The notes under the pieces: generated by a model
Told to the model about the DNA's origin: nothing
Seen by the model: only the letters and a program-made list of their open reading frames with translations
Database searches by the model: none
Program-made: the position numbers and the translations under genes
Shown: one piece after another, positions 40,897 through 49,730 of the stretch
Layout: the number at the start of each line of letters is the position of its first letter
Numbering within the stretch: the stretch's first letter is position 1
Origin: JAVVEH01 sp032251435
Lineage (GTDB): Bacteria; Verrucomicrobiota; Lentisphaeria; Oligosphaerales; MVZH01
Direction of reading: 5' to 3'
Length of the DNA: 64,000 nt
NCBI GenBank assembly: GCA_032251435.1
Contig: JAVVEH010000003.1
Coordinates: forward strand, 1 to 64,000

Positions 40897-41834
40897 ACGT
40901 CACCTCTTCGTTTATCCGGATCAGGTCGTAAACTTATCTTTTCCCGCATGCGGTTCCGCATCAAAACAAACTCCGAGTCCGCCCGGTTCGTAGCCGCCGG
41001 ACCGCTGTCCGCGGAGCGCCGGGGTTTGGGAAGAGCCGGTTTAGCCTCCCCGCGGGCCACCTTGACCGTGTGCGACAATGGCGGATCTCCCAGAGGGCGC
41101 GTCAAATCAATAACCCATGCGTTCGCGGTCAACCGGGGGTCTTTGAGTTGGGGACTGCCCGCCGGGCAACACCGCCAGCCGCAGGTGACTCCGGCGGTCA
41201 GTTGAAAAAAATAGGTGTTGAATGTCACCAGCCACCGTTTGGCGGCAGGCAACGTCCTCACAGCTTCCGCGACTAAAGGCAACACGTCCATCCCCGCCTC
41301 ATAAACAAGATAAACGGGCCGGTTTGGCTGATTTTCGAAACAGTTCGCCAACGCGCCGGCCCAGCCGGCGTCGCCTGTCACCATGTCCCACGTTGTGGCG
41401 GTCGTGTCCGGATCGTCCCCGTCCGGCAGCGCCAGCGGCGTGTCAATCAGCCGCGGCTCCCCTTGCCAGGATTCCGCGAAGATTCCCTGACTGGCCAGCC
41501 AGGCGGGGCCGCCGGCGGGCCGTTCATCTTTTTCCAGCACGATATGATGAGCCAGCTTGTTATCCCGGTTCGTGTGGTCCCGCCCCGCCGCGCCAATCCG
41601 GGACAAAATCGAAAAGCTCCCTTCGCGGATGGAGGCCCGGAAATGACAGATGGAAACGGGATTTTTATCCGCGTCTTCAGTGTGTCCGCTAAAAAAACTT
41701 TTATAGGCGCTCAGTGATTCCAAGAGGCGGACCAAACCGTTGGAAAGTCCGTCGGAGCGCGCCACGGTGCAAAAGCCGTGGGTGCCTGGTTTGAGCCCTT
41801 TACGGGCTGATGTGTAGTATAATTCCCGCGCCAT
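40893..41834 (-). CDS. GTPase-associated protein, GAP1-N2-like
   Basis: From the ATG at 41834 (GGAG ribosome site) it encodes 313 residues; an in-frame start at 41870 adds 12 hydrophobic residues and is less likely. It begins 'MARELYYTSARKGLKPG' with 'GFCTVARSDGLS', the opening pattern of GAP1-N2 domains. These are known from predicted bacterial conflict systems where they are paired with TRAFAC-class GTPases. Also visible are 'NKLAHHIVLEKDE' and 'AKRWLVTFNTYFFQLTAGVTCGWR'. The last ~60 residues are basic and disordered. It lies directly after an FHA-GTPase gene and overlaps the 1009-residue membrane protein gene. The family call rests on pattern memory and this context. Confidence 0.6.
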   Translation of the reverse strand: MARELYYTSARKGLKPGTHGFCTVARSDGLSNGLVRLLESLSAYKSFFSGHTEDADKNPVSICHFRASIREGSFSILSRIGAAGRDHTNRDNKLAHHIVLEKDERPAGGPAWLASQGIFAESWQGEPRLIDTPLALPDGDDPDTTATTWDMVTGDAGWAGALANCFENQPNRPVYLVYEAGMDVLPLVAEAVRTLPAAKRWLVTFNTYFFQLTAGVTCGWRCCPAGSPQLKDPRLTANAWVIDLTRPLGDPPLSHTVKVARGEAKPALPKPRRSADSGPAATNRADSEFVLMRNRMREKISLRPDPDKRRGDV

Positions 41835-41897
41835 TCGCGCTCCATAAACAAAAAAACATGACCACTTCACACGCTGGAAATGGAAAGGATACGACCA

Positions 41898-43955
41898 TTA
41901 CAGTTTCGGCATTTGGAACCATTGGCCCGTCCGCGGACAACGCAAGCGGTATCCGGCGTAATACGTGGGGATCTGCAATGGTATCTCTTCACCGGGAACC
42001 GTGACAAAAACAACCTCGCCGGAAAGCGTGTAGTCGATATCGACCAGATCCCTGGGGGGAAGCAATTCATCTCTCAACACCGGGGTCAGACCTTGGCGGT
42101 GAAACAGGTAGAGCATGGGAACGGGAATCCAGAAGGGTTTCACATCACCCGGCCGCACGCCGAAGATGCCCGTGTCACCGCCCAGTTCCGGGCTCGTCCC
42201 CAAGGCGCTGTTAGGCAGAAACAGAACTTCCCCGGTGAAGGACTCAGCGCTGGCGACCAGTTCGGGAGACACCTCTTCCAACAGTGAGCGCACGGAGAAA
42301 GACGTGCTCATGATGCAGTCCACATCCAACGCGCATGTCCGGTATTCGGGATCCCATTTCCACGGGTGTTCAGGTAATTCGTAACCGAGCAGATCCAGCC
42401 AGATGTCGCACTTGGGAACAATAATAATCAGTTTTTTCTTGGATTTGCTGCGGCGGCGTTTGCCGGAATATTTCTCGATTCGGTTGATCATCTCGGTCAA
42501 CAAGACTTCCTGGCGTTGCACTCGGGAGCCCTTGGCCAGTTGCGGATCTGTTTTCCCTTTACAGAGCTTGCGGAAGCGCACGTCTTTCGTCGGGTCAAAC
42601 AGGAAGAAAATCGTGTCGGAGAAGATCAGGTGACGGGTGGTGGGATTGTCCACGGAATCCATTCCCGGCTCAAAATGCTCACCGGCGTTGTCGTAGAGGA
42701 CCAGTGTGCGGGAAATCCGTTCCCGAACCGCTTCGTAGTCAGGATGATGCTCGGCCGGCGTGATGGAGAACATGAACGGTTTGAGCAGATTGGTCACCAT
42801 GCCGTCAAGAATGACCTGGTTGTACAGTTCCCCTTGCAGCTCAGTTTTCCGCAGGGCCACCAACTCATCCGGATCGGAGCTGAGAAACAATTCTTCTTCG
42901 AAGTCATTGATGATTTGGTTTGTGATGGCGTCCGTGTCCGTGAACGCCATGGCGAAATTCCGCGCCAGCGTGTTGCGCATTTCCCACATCATCGCCGTCA
43001 AAAAGTAGGATTTTCCACTGGCGGGCGCGCCGACAATCGAGGCGAACAGCGGGGGCATTTCCGCCGCCGCCCGGGGAATGCGCAGACGGCACCGGGGGCA
43101 CGCCATGTCAGGGCAGCTTAGGCCCGCGCTGTCAACGGCGTGTCCTTCAGGCGTGAATTTGGAGGGCAGGAACCGCTGCTGGGCCTCGGGCCCCAAAACG
43201 GGGTCGCCGATGAGATCCTGGTGACGGGCGATAAAGAGAAAATCCTCAACATCAAAGGTGTGCCAGCAATGCGGGCAGACAATGTCACCGCGGGTTGACT
43301 TGCGGTGGTGAACAACGGGGGGACGCGTGGCGATTTTTTGCCGGGTGGCCGTGTCTTCCCGCGTTCCGTCGCCGTCATCGGCGGCGGTATCCGCATCGGC
43401 GGGTATCGGTTCGGGCTCATCGTCATCGATCAAGCCCTCCACCAGTTCAGCCATCAACCAGTTGTCGTCCCGGCCGGTCCAAACCAGGTCTTTTGGATGC
43501 AAGACACCGCGGGCGGCCAGATCCCGAAGCTGGTTCCATGTAAACGGTCCGTGTTCACTGCCGCTCCGCCGGTAGTAGCACGTGGCGTCGGGCGATCCCG
43601 GCGAGGGGACATAGCCGGATGCCCGCGCCGTCCCCGCTTGACTGGCCGAGTCGGTGCTGATAATGACTGAGACACCGCCCAAGTGGACTTCCGAGGGCAA
43701 GTCCAAGTTGATCTGGTTGGTTCTGGCCCCTTCCACCGTAATGCCGTTCGTGCTGCCCAGGTCTTTGATCATCAAACCCGACCCGGACGCGTCAGTGGAC
43801 AGCATGGCGTGACGCCCGGATATGGAGGGATCGTCAATAATCACATCGCAAGCCGCGTTCCGGCCGATAACGCAGGGAAGGGAATCCAATGAACGCTTCG
43901 TTTTGCCCAGACGCTTGGAGTGAATCGTCAGTGTGATATTTTGCGGAGCTGTCAT
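41898..43955 (-). CDS. FHA - GYF_2 - zinc ribbon - TRAFAC-like GTPase protein
   Basis: The 685-residue protein has an FHA phosphothreonine-binding domain (about 5-100) with 'VIGR', 'SISGRHA' and 'DLGSTNG' intact. A GYF_2-like domain follows (126-176, 'YYRRSGSEHGPFTWNQLRDL'), then a split zinc ribbon (C227-x2-C230 and C286-x2-C289) and a GTPase domain (about 303-680). GTPase motifs are P-loop 'GAPASGKS' (309-316), G3 'DNAG' (422-425) and a G4-like 'PKCD' (514-517). The layout resembles the double-GTPase (DO-GTPase2) type of predicted conflict systems. The FHA domain implies control by a Ser/Thr kinase. It heads an operon with the GAP1-N2-like and 1009-residue proteins. Confidence 0.75.
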   Translation of the reverse strand: MTAPQNITLTIHSKRLGKTKRSLDSLPCVIGRNAACDVIIDDPSISGRHAMLSTDASGSGLMIKDLGSTNGITVEGARTNQINLDLPSEVHLGGVSVIISTDSASQAGTARASGYVPSPGSPDATCYYRRSGSEHGPFTWNQLRDLAARGVLHPKDLVWTGRDDNWLMAELVEGLIDDDEPEPIPADADTAADDGDGTREDTATRQKIATRPPVVHHRKSTRGDIVCPHCWHTFDVEDFLFIARHQDLIGDPVLGPEAQQRFLPSKFTPEGHAVDSAGLSCPDMACPRCRLRIPRAAAEMPPLFASIVGAPASGKSYFLTAMMWEMRNTLARNFAMAFTDTDAITNQIINDFEEELFLSSDPDELVALRKTELQGELYNQVILDGMVTNLLKPFMFSITPAEHHPDYEAVRERISRTLVLYDNAGEHFEPGMDSVDNPTTRHLIFSDTIFFLFDPTKDVRFRKLCKGKTDPQLAKGSRVQRQEVLLTEMINRIEKYSGKRRRSKSKKKLIIIVPKCDIWLDLLGYELPEHPWKWDPEYRTCALDVDCIMSTSFSVRSLLEEVSPELVASAESFTGEVLFLPNSALGTSPELGGDTGIFGVRPGDVKPFWIPVPMLYLFHRQGLTPVLRDELLPPRDLVDIDYTLSGEVVFVTVPGEEIPLQIPTYYAGYRLRCPRTGQWFQMPKL

Positions 43956-44163
43956 GAGTTTACTTGGCCATCAAATTAAGAGTCAAAAACGCTTGCGCGG
44001 GGTCTTCATGCCGCATGCATCATTCAACCGGACTGAAACCCTTTTTCCTTTGTATAAACGGAGAAAAAACAAAAGCAACAAAAAATGTCCCGTGATTCGG
44101 AAAATCCTTCGTGTGACAGAGGCTTCTATTCAGGATCACCGCTCCGATCGACTGCCGCCGCCA

Positions 44164-45750
44164 TTATCTTTCCCCCGGTTGACGGGAGGGGGCGCGGTTG
44201 GCGGCCTCGGCTTGTTTCATCATCAGGACAAACATGGTGAGTGTCCGCTTGAAATCCGTGTCCTGGGCTTCCCTGGCCGCCGCGGTGAGAACCTGACGGG
44301 CGGCGACCGTCTGCATGCGAAGTAACACCGTGGCGGCGGTAAGCCGGATGTCCGCGTTGTCATCTTCTAAAGACACACCTAAAATGTCCAGGGCGTCCGC
44401 ATGTTTCCGGCGGCCGTATTCCGCCAAAACCTGCTGGCGGACCCCCGTGTCCTCGTCCAATAACAGCTCTTCCAAGATGGCGGTCCCCGCTTTTTCCGGC
44501 AGTGTCCGGGAATATATCAGAGCGAACGCGCGCGTGTCCGGATAAGGAGAGGATATCAGACCCGTGACGGTCGCCGCGGTCAGGTCGCCGCGGATCAGCA
44601 GCAGGCTTTGAGCCGCTTGTCTGACACCGCGGTCAGAGTCCGACAAGAACGGCAACAGCTCCTCCGATCCTGGCATCAGGTCACGGCGGACGGTTGCAAA
44701 CCGCTTTAACGCGCTGGCGCGGAAAGCGGCGTTCACATGGCGTGTCAAAGCGGTCAGGACCGCTTTTGTTTCCGCGTCGTTCACCGGATGGAGAGAAATG
44801 AGTTCACTAGCTCCGTACGTGCCGATCTCCGGAGAGTTTATCAGCGCGGAAAATCGCTGGTTGTCAATCGGGATTTCCAGATAAAACAGGCCCTGGACAG
44901 CCGCCGCCCGGACAGTGATGTCAGCATCCTCCGCCAGTGTGTGAAGTGTTTTCACCGCCGCCCGGTCGCGTTCCGCCGCCGCGGCGGCGGCCAAGGCCCG
45001 GCGGACGGGCACCGCGGGGTCCGCGGTCAAGGGGGCGGTTAATCGGAGCCATGCGGCAAAATCTGTCCGCCGCCGCAAAGCGGGAATCGCCATGGCCCGG
45101 GTTTCCGGGTCGGGATCGGTTAAAAGGTCGGCGATCCGATCCGCGGAGACCGCGTCCCGCAACATCCCTTCCACCGCCAGCATGTTTTTGCGGACCAGGG
45201 GGTCGTTGTCAGCGAACGCCTTGGATAATTTTTCAGCGTCGGCCGATGCCAGGCGCTGCTGATAAAGCAAGGCGCCGTTTTTCTGAACCGTGGACACCTC
45301 ACGAGGCAGCATCGGCACGATGCGGTTTAACATGGAGGCGACCAGTCGCCGAGTGTGAACATCCGGGTCCCCGAGCGTGTTCAACAAGGCCTGGGCGGCC
45401 TGCGGAGCGATAAAATCAGTGTCGGCCAGCGAGACCACCGCTCCCCGCCGCACCCGTTCATCCGCGTCGGCCAACGCGCGCGTCAATCCAGCTTGCGCCG
45501 CCGGGTCTTGCGGGTATTTTCCCAAGAGCATCACCGCGCCCAGGCGGACACCCGCGTCATCATGGGCTAAATCACCGAGACATTTTCTCACGGTTTGGGA
45601 TTGCTCTTCGCCCCCTCCCGACGGGGGCGGCGGCGGACCATCACCCGGGCCGCCGCTCGCCCGGTCGGCCAGGCAAAGCGCCGCCCAGGCGATGATGGCT
45701 AAAAACAGCCGTCCGGGGGGGCGGTTGAATGGGCTTGATGTTGTGATCAT
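44164..45750 (-). CDS. Secreted HEAT-repeat protein
   Basis: The 528-residue protein has a signal peptide (about 1-34), a short Gly/Pro-rich linker ('GGPGDGPPPPPSGGG'), and then HEAT-like helical repeats over almost all the rest. Repeats show the typical pattern, for example 'DDAGVRLGAVMLLGKY', 'ADERVRRGAVVSLADTDF', 'DPDVHTRRLVASMLNRI', 'DNDPLVRKNMLAVEGML' and 'EDDNADIRLTAATVLLRM'. Such solenoids bind proteins; no enzyme domain is seen. It lies upstream of the FHA-GTPase operon on the same strand with a 208-base gap, so it could belong to the same system, but it may be independent. Confidence 0.75.
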   Translation of the reverse strand: MITTSSPFNRPPGRLFLAIIAWAALCLADRASGGPGDGPPPPPSGGGEEQSQTVRKCLGDLAHDDAGVRLGAVMLLGKYPQDPAAQAGLTRALADADERVRRGAVVSLADTDFIAPQAAQALLNTLGDPDVHTRRLVASMLNRIVPMLPREVSTVQKNGALLYQQRLASADAEKLSKAFADNDPLVRKNMLAVEGMLRDAVSADRIADLLTDPDPETRAMAIPALRRRTDFAAWLRLTAPLTADPAVPVRRALAAAAAAERDRAAVKTLHTLAEDADITVRAAAVQGLFYLEIPIDNQRFSALINSPEIGTYGASELISLHPVNDAETKAVLTALTRHVNAAFRASALKRFATVRRDLMPGSEELLPFLSDSDRGVRQAAQSLLLIRGDLTAATVTGLISSPYPDTRAFALIYSRTLPEKAGTAILEELLLDEDTGVRQQVLAEYGRRKHADALDILGVSLEDDNADIRLTAATVLLRMQTVAARQVLTAAAREAQDTDFKRTLTMFVLMMKQAEAANRAPSRQPGER

Positions 45751-45966
45751 AAATCTGAAAGCCTTCCAGTGGCTTTAATATTTCTCACCAGCGGTTAATG
45801 TAACACACAATTCGCTCCTTACATAGCGCGAGCCCGAAAGAGCGGCGTGTCAGGCTTCATTACCGCCAATAGGCAGGTTGACCTTACCTTGACACGGATG
45901 CGGGAGAGGAGCGCCCCGCAATATTTTACATGTCCCCAAAAGGCGCGTTCTAAAAAGGATTTTGTG

Positions 45967-47346
45967 ATGACGCTTGATACTATCACCGGCGGCGAATGGA
46001 TCCTGCCGCCACCGCCGGATTTTTCTCCGCGGCGGTGTGTTGATGACAGCCGGATGATCGTCCCCGGCGATCTGTTTGTGGCGATAAAAGGTGAATTGGC
46101 GGATGGATACGCGTATATCGCGGCCGCGGCGGAAAAGGGGGCGGGGATTATCTGCGCGGACCGCGGACCGTCGATGGCGGACTTGACGACATTGCGGGAT
46201 CTCAATGTGGGGTATTTGCTGGTCGGAGACGCGTTGGAGGCCTTTCACGCGTTCGCTGCCTTTCACCGTCAAACGTTACCGGATCTTTTTTTAATCGCGG
46301 TGACCGGAAGCAGTGGAAAAACCAGTATCCGCAGCATGATTCAGGCGATTTTGGAGGAAGCCTTTCCCAATCAGGTGATTGGCACGGAGGGCAACACTAA
46401 TAACTTCTTCGGGGTTCCCCGGAATGTGTTCCGTTTGCGCGGGTGTCACCGGGCGGCGGTGCTGGAATTGGGAACCAACCATCCCGGCGAAATCGCCCGG
46501 TTGGCGGCGATGACCCGGCCGGACGCGGCGGTGGTGGCCAACGTCGGCAAAGCGCATATCGAATTTTTCGGCACCCAGGAGGCCATCGCCCGTGAAAAGG
46601 GCGCGGTCTTTGAGGCGTTGCCAGCGGCCGGGCTGGCGGTGATGCCTGTGGACGGGCCGGGGACGGCGGTTTTGCGGGCGAAGGCCGGGAACCGCCCGGT
46701 CACCACCTTCGGCGCGGCCGAATCCGGCGCGGATGTGGAGTACGACTACCGATTAAATGCGGAGGGTGGCAGCCGGGTGAACTTATTCTGGCGGCGATCG
46801 GGCGCCAAAGCGGGTTTCGATTGGCCGTTGTCAGGACGGCATCAGGCCGCCAACGCGGCCGCCGCGGCCGCGGTTTGCGGCGCTTTGGCGCTGCCTGTGG
46901 AGACCATTGTCCGCGGACTCCGCGAAACGGCGCTGCCGGGGGCCCGCATGCGGGTTGTGGAGGAAAACGGGATCATGTGGCGGGACGACGCGTATAATTC
47001 CAATCCGGAGAGCGCCCGCGCCTCCCTGGAATGGTTCCACGAAGCGGCCGCGGAGAGCGCCGGGCGCTTGTTTGTGGTTCTGGGAGACATGCTGGAGTTG
47101 GGGGCTGACCACGCGGGTGAGGAACACCGCCAATTACTGGCTTTCGCCCGGAAATTGTTGCCGGAAGCGGAAATCATCGCCGTGGGAAACAACATGGCCC
47201 AGGTCAAAAAACACGTGAAGGGTGTCCGCGGTTTCGCGGACGCGGACGCGGCGGGAACATGGTTGCGGCCGCGGTTGCGGCCGGGTGACCAGGTCCTGCT
47301 CAAAGGATCCCGAGGCATCCACTTGGAACGGGTGCGGCAACCGTAG
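45967..47346 (+). CDS. murF: UDP-N-acetylmuramoyl-tripeptide--D-alanyl-D-alanine ligase
   Basis: MurF adds D-Ala-D-Ala to the UDP-MurNAc-tripeptide in peptidoglycan synthesis. From the ATG at 45967 (AAAGGA ribosome site) it has 459 residues. A longer frame to 45847 lacks family similarity. Domains are an N-terminal UDP-binding part ('DDSRMIVPGDLFVAIKGELADGYAYIAAAAEKGA'), the ATPase core with P-loop 'VTGSSGKTSIR' and 'GTEGNTNNFFGVP', and a C-terminal domain with 'WRDDAYNSNPESARASLEWF' and 'VVLGDMLELGADHAGEEHRQL'. The gene stands alone, not in a dcw cluster. It is convergent with mreB. It shows that this lineage makes peptidoglycan. Confidence 0.96.
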   Translation: MTLDTITGGEWILPPPPDFSPRRCVDDSRMIVPGDLFVAIKGELADGYAYIAAAAEKGAGIICADRGPSMADLTTLRDLNVGYLLVGDALEAFHAFAAFHRQTLPDLFLIAVTGSSGKTSIRSMIQAILEEAFPNQVIGTEGNTNNFFGVPRNVFRLRGCHRAAVLELGTNHPGEIARLAAMTRPDAAVVANVGKAHIEFFGTQEAIAREKGAVFEALPAAGLAVMPVDGPGTAVLRAKAGNRPVTTFGAAESGADVEYDYRLNAEGGSRVNLFWRRSGAKAGFDWPLSGRHQAANAAAAAAVCGALALPVETIVRGLRETALPGARMRVVEENGIMWRDDAYNSNPESARASLEWFHEAAAESAGRLFVVLGDMLELGADHAGEEHRQLLAFARKLLPEAEIIAVGNNMAQVKKHVKGVRGFADADAAGTWLRPRLRPGDQVLLKGSRGIHLERVRQP

Positions 47347-47409
47347 CTTCAGCCGCCGCTCATGGGCGGAATCCGCCGGGACATCACCCGGCCGCCAGAT
47401 CAGCGCGGA

Positions 47410-48465
47410 TTACCGTTTTCCCCACCATTTTTTACGGCTGGATGAACTGACCGTCCGGGACAGTGTGTCAATTTCCTGAAGCACAATGCCCGTTCCGTTG
47501 GCGACTGCGGTGATGGGTGATTCGGCGACCATCACAGGCAGTCCGGTCTCTTCCGCCAACAGCCGGTCCAGGCCGCGCAGAAGAGCGCCGCCGCCCGCCA
47601 AGACAATCCCGTGATCAATCAAGTCTGCCGCCAGTTCAGGCAGACAGTGTTCCAAGGTGGCGCGCACGGCGCCGACAATGCGGGTGACCGGCTCCATTAA
47701 CGCCTCGCGGATCTCTTCGGACGTGATATTGATGGTTTTGGGCAATCCCCCCATCAAATCCCGTCCCTTGACATCCATGGTGAGCTCTTCCTCAAGTTTA
47801 TAGGCGCTGCCGATATCAATCTTGATTTGCTCGGCCGTGCGTTCGCCAATAAGGACGCTGTAGACCCGTTTCAAATGCTGAATAATGGCGGCGTCCATTT
47901 TGTCCCCGCCGGTGTCAATGCTGCAGGGCTCGACAATCCCGCTCAGCGAGATAATGGCCACCTCGGTGGTGCCGCCACCGATATCCACAATCATGTGACC
48001 GGAGGGTTCTTGAACCGGAATGCCGACACCAATGGCCGCGGCCATCGGCTCTTCGATTAAATGCACTTCACCCGCCCCCGCGTTCAGCGCGCTTTCTTTG
48101 ACCGCCCGGGTCTCAACTTCCGTGATGCCGGAAGGAACAGCGACTAAAACCCGCGGCCGGAAAACTTTGCTCCGGATGCGGACTTTGTTGATGAAGTAAC
48201 GCAGCATTTCCTCCGTGATCTCAAAGTCGGCGATCACGCCGTCTTTCATGGGACGTATGGCGCGGATATTTCCCGGTGTCCGCCCCAACATGCGCTTCGC
48301 CTCCACCCCCACCGCCAAAACCTTGTTGGTTTCGGCCAACACCGCGACCACGGAGGGCTCTTCCAAAACGATTCCACGGTCACGCACATAGACCAAGGTC
48401 GTGGCCGTGCCTAAATCGATGCCGATGTCATTTGAAAATATTTTGAACAGTCTTTTTAGGAACAT
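47410..48465 (-). CDS. mreB: Rod shape-determining protein MreB
   Basis: MreB is a bacterial actin that positions the elongation machinery for lateral cell-wall growth. From the ATG at 48465 it has 351 residues and begins 'MFLKRLFKIFSNDIGIDLGTATTLVYV' with the amphipathic membrane-binding end and phosphate-1 loop. Other actin motifs are 'VAVPSGITEVETRAV', 'LIEEPMAAAIGVGIPV', 'MIVDIGGGTTEVAIISLSGIV' and 'GIVLAGGGALLRGLD'. An in-frame extension to 48651 is Cys/Phe-rich leader sequence and not part of the protein. mreC and mreD are not beside it. A large hairpin lies about 200 bases upstream in its leader. Confidence 0.95.
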   Translation of the reverse strand: MFLKRLFKIFSNDIGIDLGTATTLVYVRDRGIVLEEPSVVAVLAETNKVLAVGVEAKRMLGRTPGNIRAIRPMKDGVIADFEITEEMLRYFINKVRIRSKVFRPRVLVAVPSGITEVETRAVKESALNAGAGEVHLIEEPMAAAIGVGIPVQEPSGHMIVDIGGGTTEVAIISLSGIVEPCSIDTGGDKMDAAIIQHLKRVYSVLIGERTAEQIKIDIGSAYKLEEELTMDVKGRDLMGGLPKTINITSEEIREALMEPVTRIVGAVRATLEHCLPELAADLIDHGIVLAGGGALLRGLDRLLAEETGLPVMVAESPITAVANGTGIVLQEIDTLSRTVSSSSRKKWWGKR

Positions 48466-48664
48466 CTGCTGAGGCCTGCCTGAAATACAGGATTCTTTTC
48501 CGATTCTCAAAGTGACGAGGGAATAGAAACGCACAGGAAAGATAGCACGGCAAGAACAGAATGAAATAGGGAACACACACTTTTTTCGCCGGTTTCGCGG
48601 AAAAACTCTCCACCCGCACCGGAACCAGGACGATCCCGTGTCAGAAAACAAAAAAAAGAAGGGC
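48466..48664 (-). promoter_or_regulatory. Long leader upstream of mreB
   Basis: About 200 bases lie between the mreB start and the 48665-48729 hairpin. On the mreB strand the region is rich in C and T, with frame-open but non-protein-like content. It probably belongs to an untranslated leader; no known riboswitch was recognised. Confidence 0.3.
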
Positions 48665-48729
48665 GCCGCACGCGCTTGGGAATGAGAGAGAAAGGAAGGA
48701 GAAAGGAGGAAGGAGTAAGCGCGTGCGGC
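48665..48729. repeat. 13-bp inverted repeat with a purine-only-type loop upstream of mreB
   Basis: GCCGCACGCGCTT (48665-48677) is the exact reverse complement of AAGCGCGTGCGGC (48717-48729). The 39-base loop (48678-48716) is almost entirely A and G on the plus strand, so it is C/U-rich in an mreB transcript. A TACTAT -10-like box for mreB transcription lies at 48750-48745 on the minus strand, which would place the hairpin at the very 5' end of the mRNA. A polypurine tract of this length could also form triplex DNA. Confidence 0.6.
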
Positions 48730-49730
48730 ACACCTTCTACATCCATAGTAGACAGGGGTTCAGAGCCGCGGTTCCATTAAATGAGACTTTTTTAGTGATT
48801 TTTTTTATCCGGCCATCCCGAACGGGTCTCGGCACCAAGCGAAATGAGGGGGGATTTTCGTCCGGTCACCTATGATTTCGCCTTTGATGATGGTTCCCCC
48901 ATTGGAAAACATGTTACCCCGTGAACCAGAGGGATGTGATTTATCTGAATCAAACCGGCGACTTCGGTTACAAAAAAACGCCCTGGACCGTTCGCGTCCC
49001 CGCGAACATCCGTCTCGCTAATAAAACTGTCTTATCCTGGCTGAAACGCCCCGCCAATAGGCCAATCAACACGAGGCCACCAGGTTAAGGCACTTGACCC
49101 ACATGACACGGACCCGCCTACATCGCTTGCAGCTGGAGCGCAAGCTCAAGCAATGCGGGCAGGTGCATCCGGGACGGATGCGCTCCAGACATCTATCGGC
49201 AACCAATCCGCAGTGGCTTATCAATACCTGCGAAATTCGCAAACTAGTCATCAGCCTCTGGTGCATAGCATCATCATCACCTGACGGAGCCTGTTCTCTG
49301 AAGGTGTCTCTTCACTCCCCCCAATAGGCCGGTCGGAAAGGTTGGGGATCATAGGTTATTCCTGTTTCCTTGGTGAAGAGTTCAAGAAGAAAGGAAACAG
49401 TATAAAGGGGAGTAATCTATGCCGCGATATGGCTAAAATTGACGCTTGCTTTGTCAGTACCAGCATTGTGGAGCCCCCCCCTCCTCCATCCCATGTCACA
49501 GGCTCAAATCAAACAAATGATCCAGCCCAGGACACAAAGGGGCGGAGGAAGGCGGATATGGCACATTCGTTGCAAGCTGTGGGAAATATCACATGCCCCG
49601 GGGGTGGTCATTTGTATAACAAGTTCCATGACCGAGCCGGTTGCAAAGCGATTACTCTGAAATTCGTGCAATAATCGAGGGAAGGGGCCGGGGTGGACTG
49701 TCGGGAAAGCGCGAAATGCGCGGGTCGGTA
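48730..49730. other. About 1 kb without a convincing gene
   Basis: Open frames here (for example 49094-49327 and 49342-49674 on the plus strand) are short, lack clear ribosome sites, and read as low-similarity, Ser/His/Cys-rich peptides. The base composition is more even than in the neighbours. The stretch separates core genes (mreB side) from the run of large unusual surface proteins, and may hold decayed mobile DNA or long regulatory regions for the two flanking minus-strand genes. I recognised no tRNA, RNA gene or repeat in it. Confidence 0.4.

Noticed and set aside
45847..45966. 40-residue N-terminal extension of murF
   Set aside because: The extension has no family similarity, and the ATG at 45967 has a good ribosome site and starts where other MurF proteins do.
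49094..49674. Two plus-strand frames (77 and 110 codons) in the gene-poor kilobase
   Set aside because: No clear ribosome site, no hydrophobic, coiled-coil or known motif, and amino-acid content unlike the neighbours. A decayed mobile element is possible but cannot be shown.
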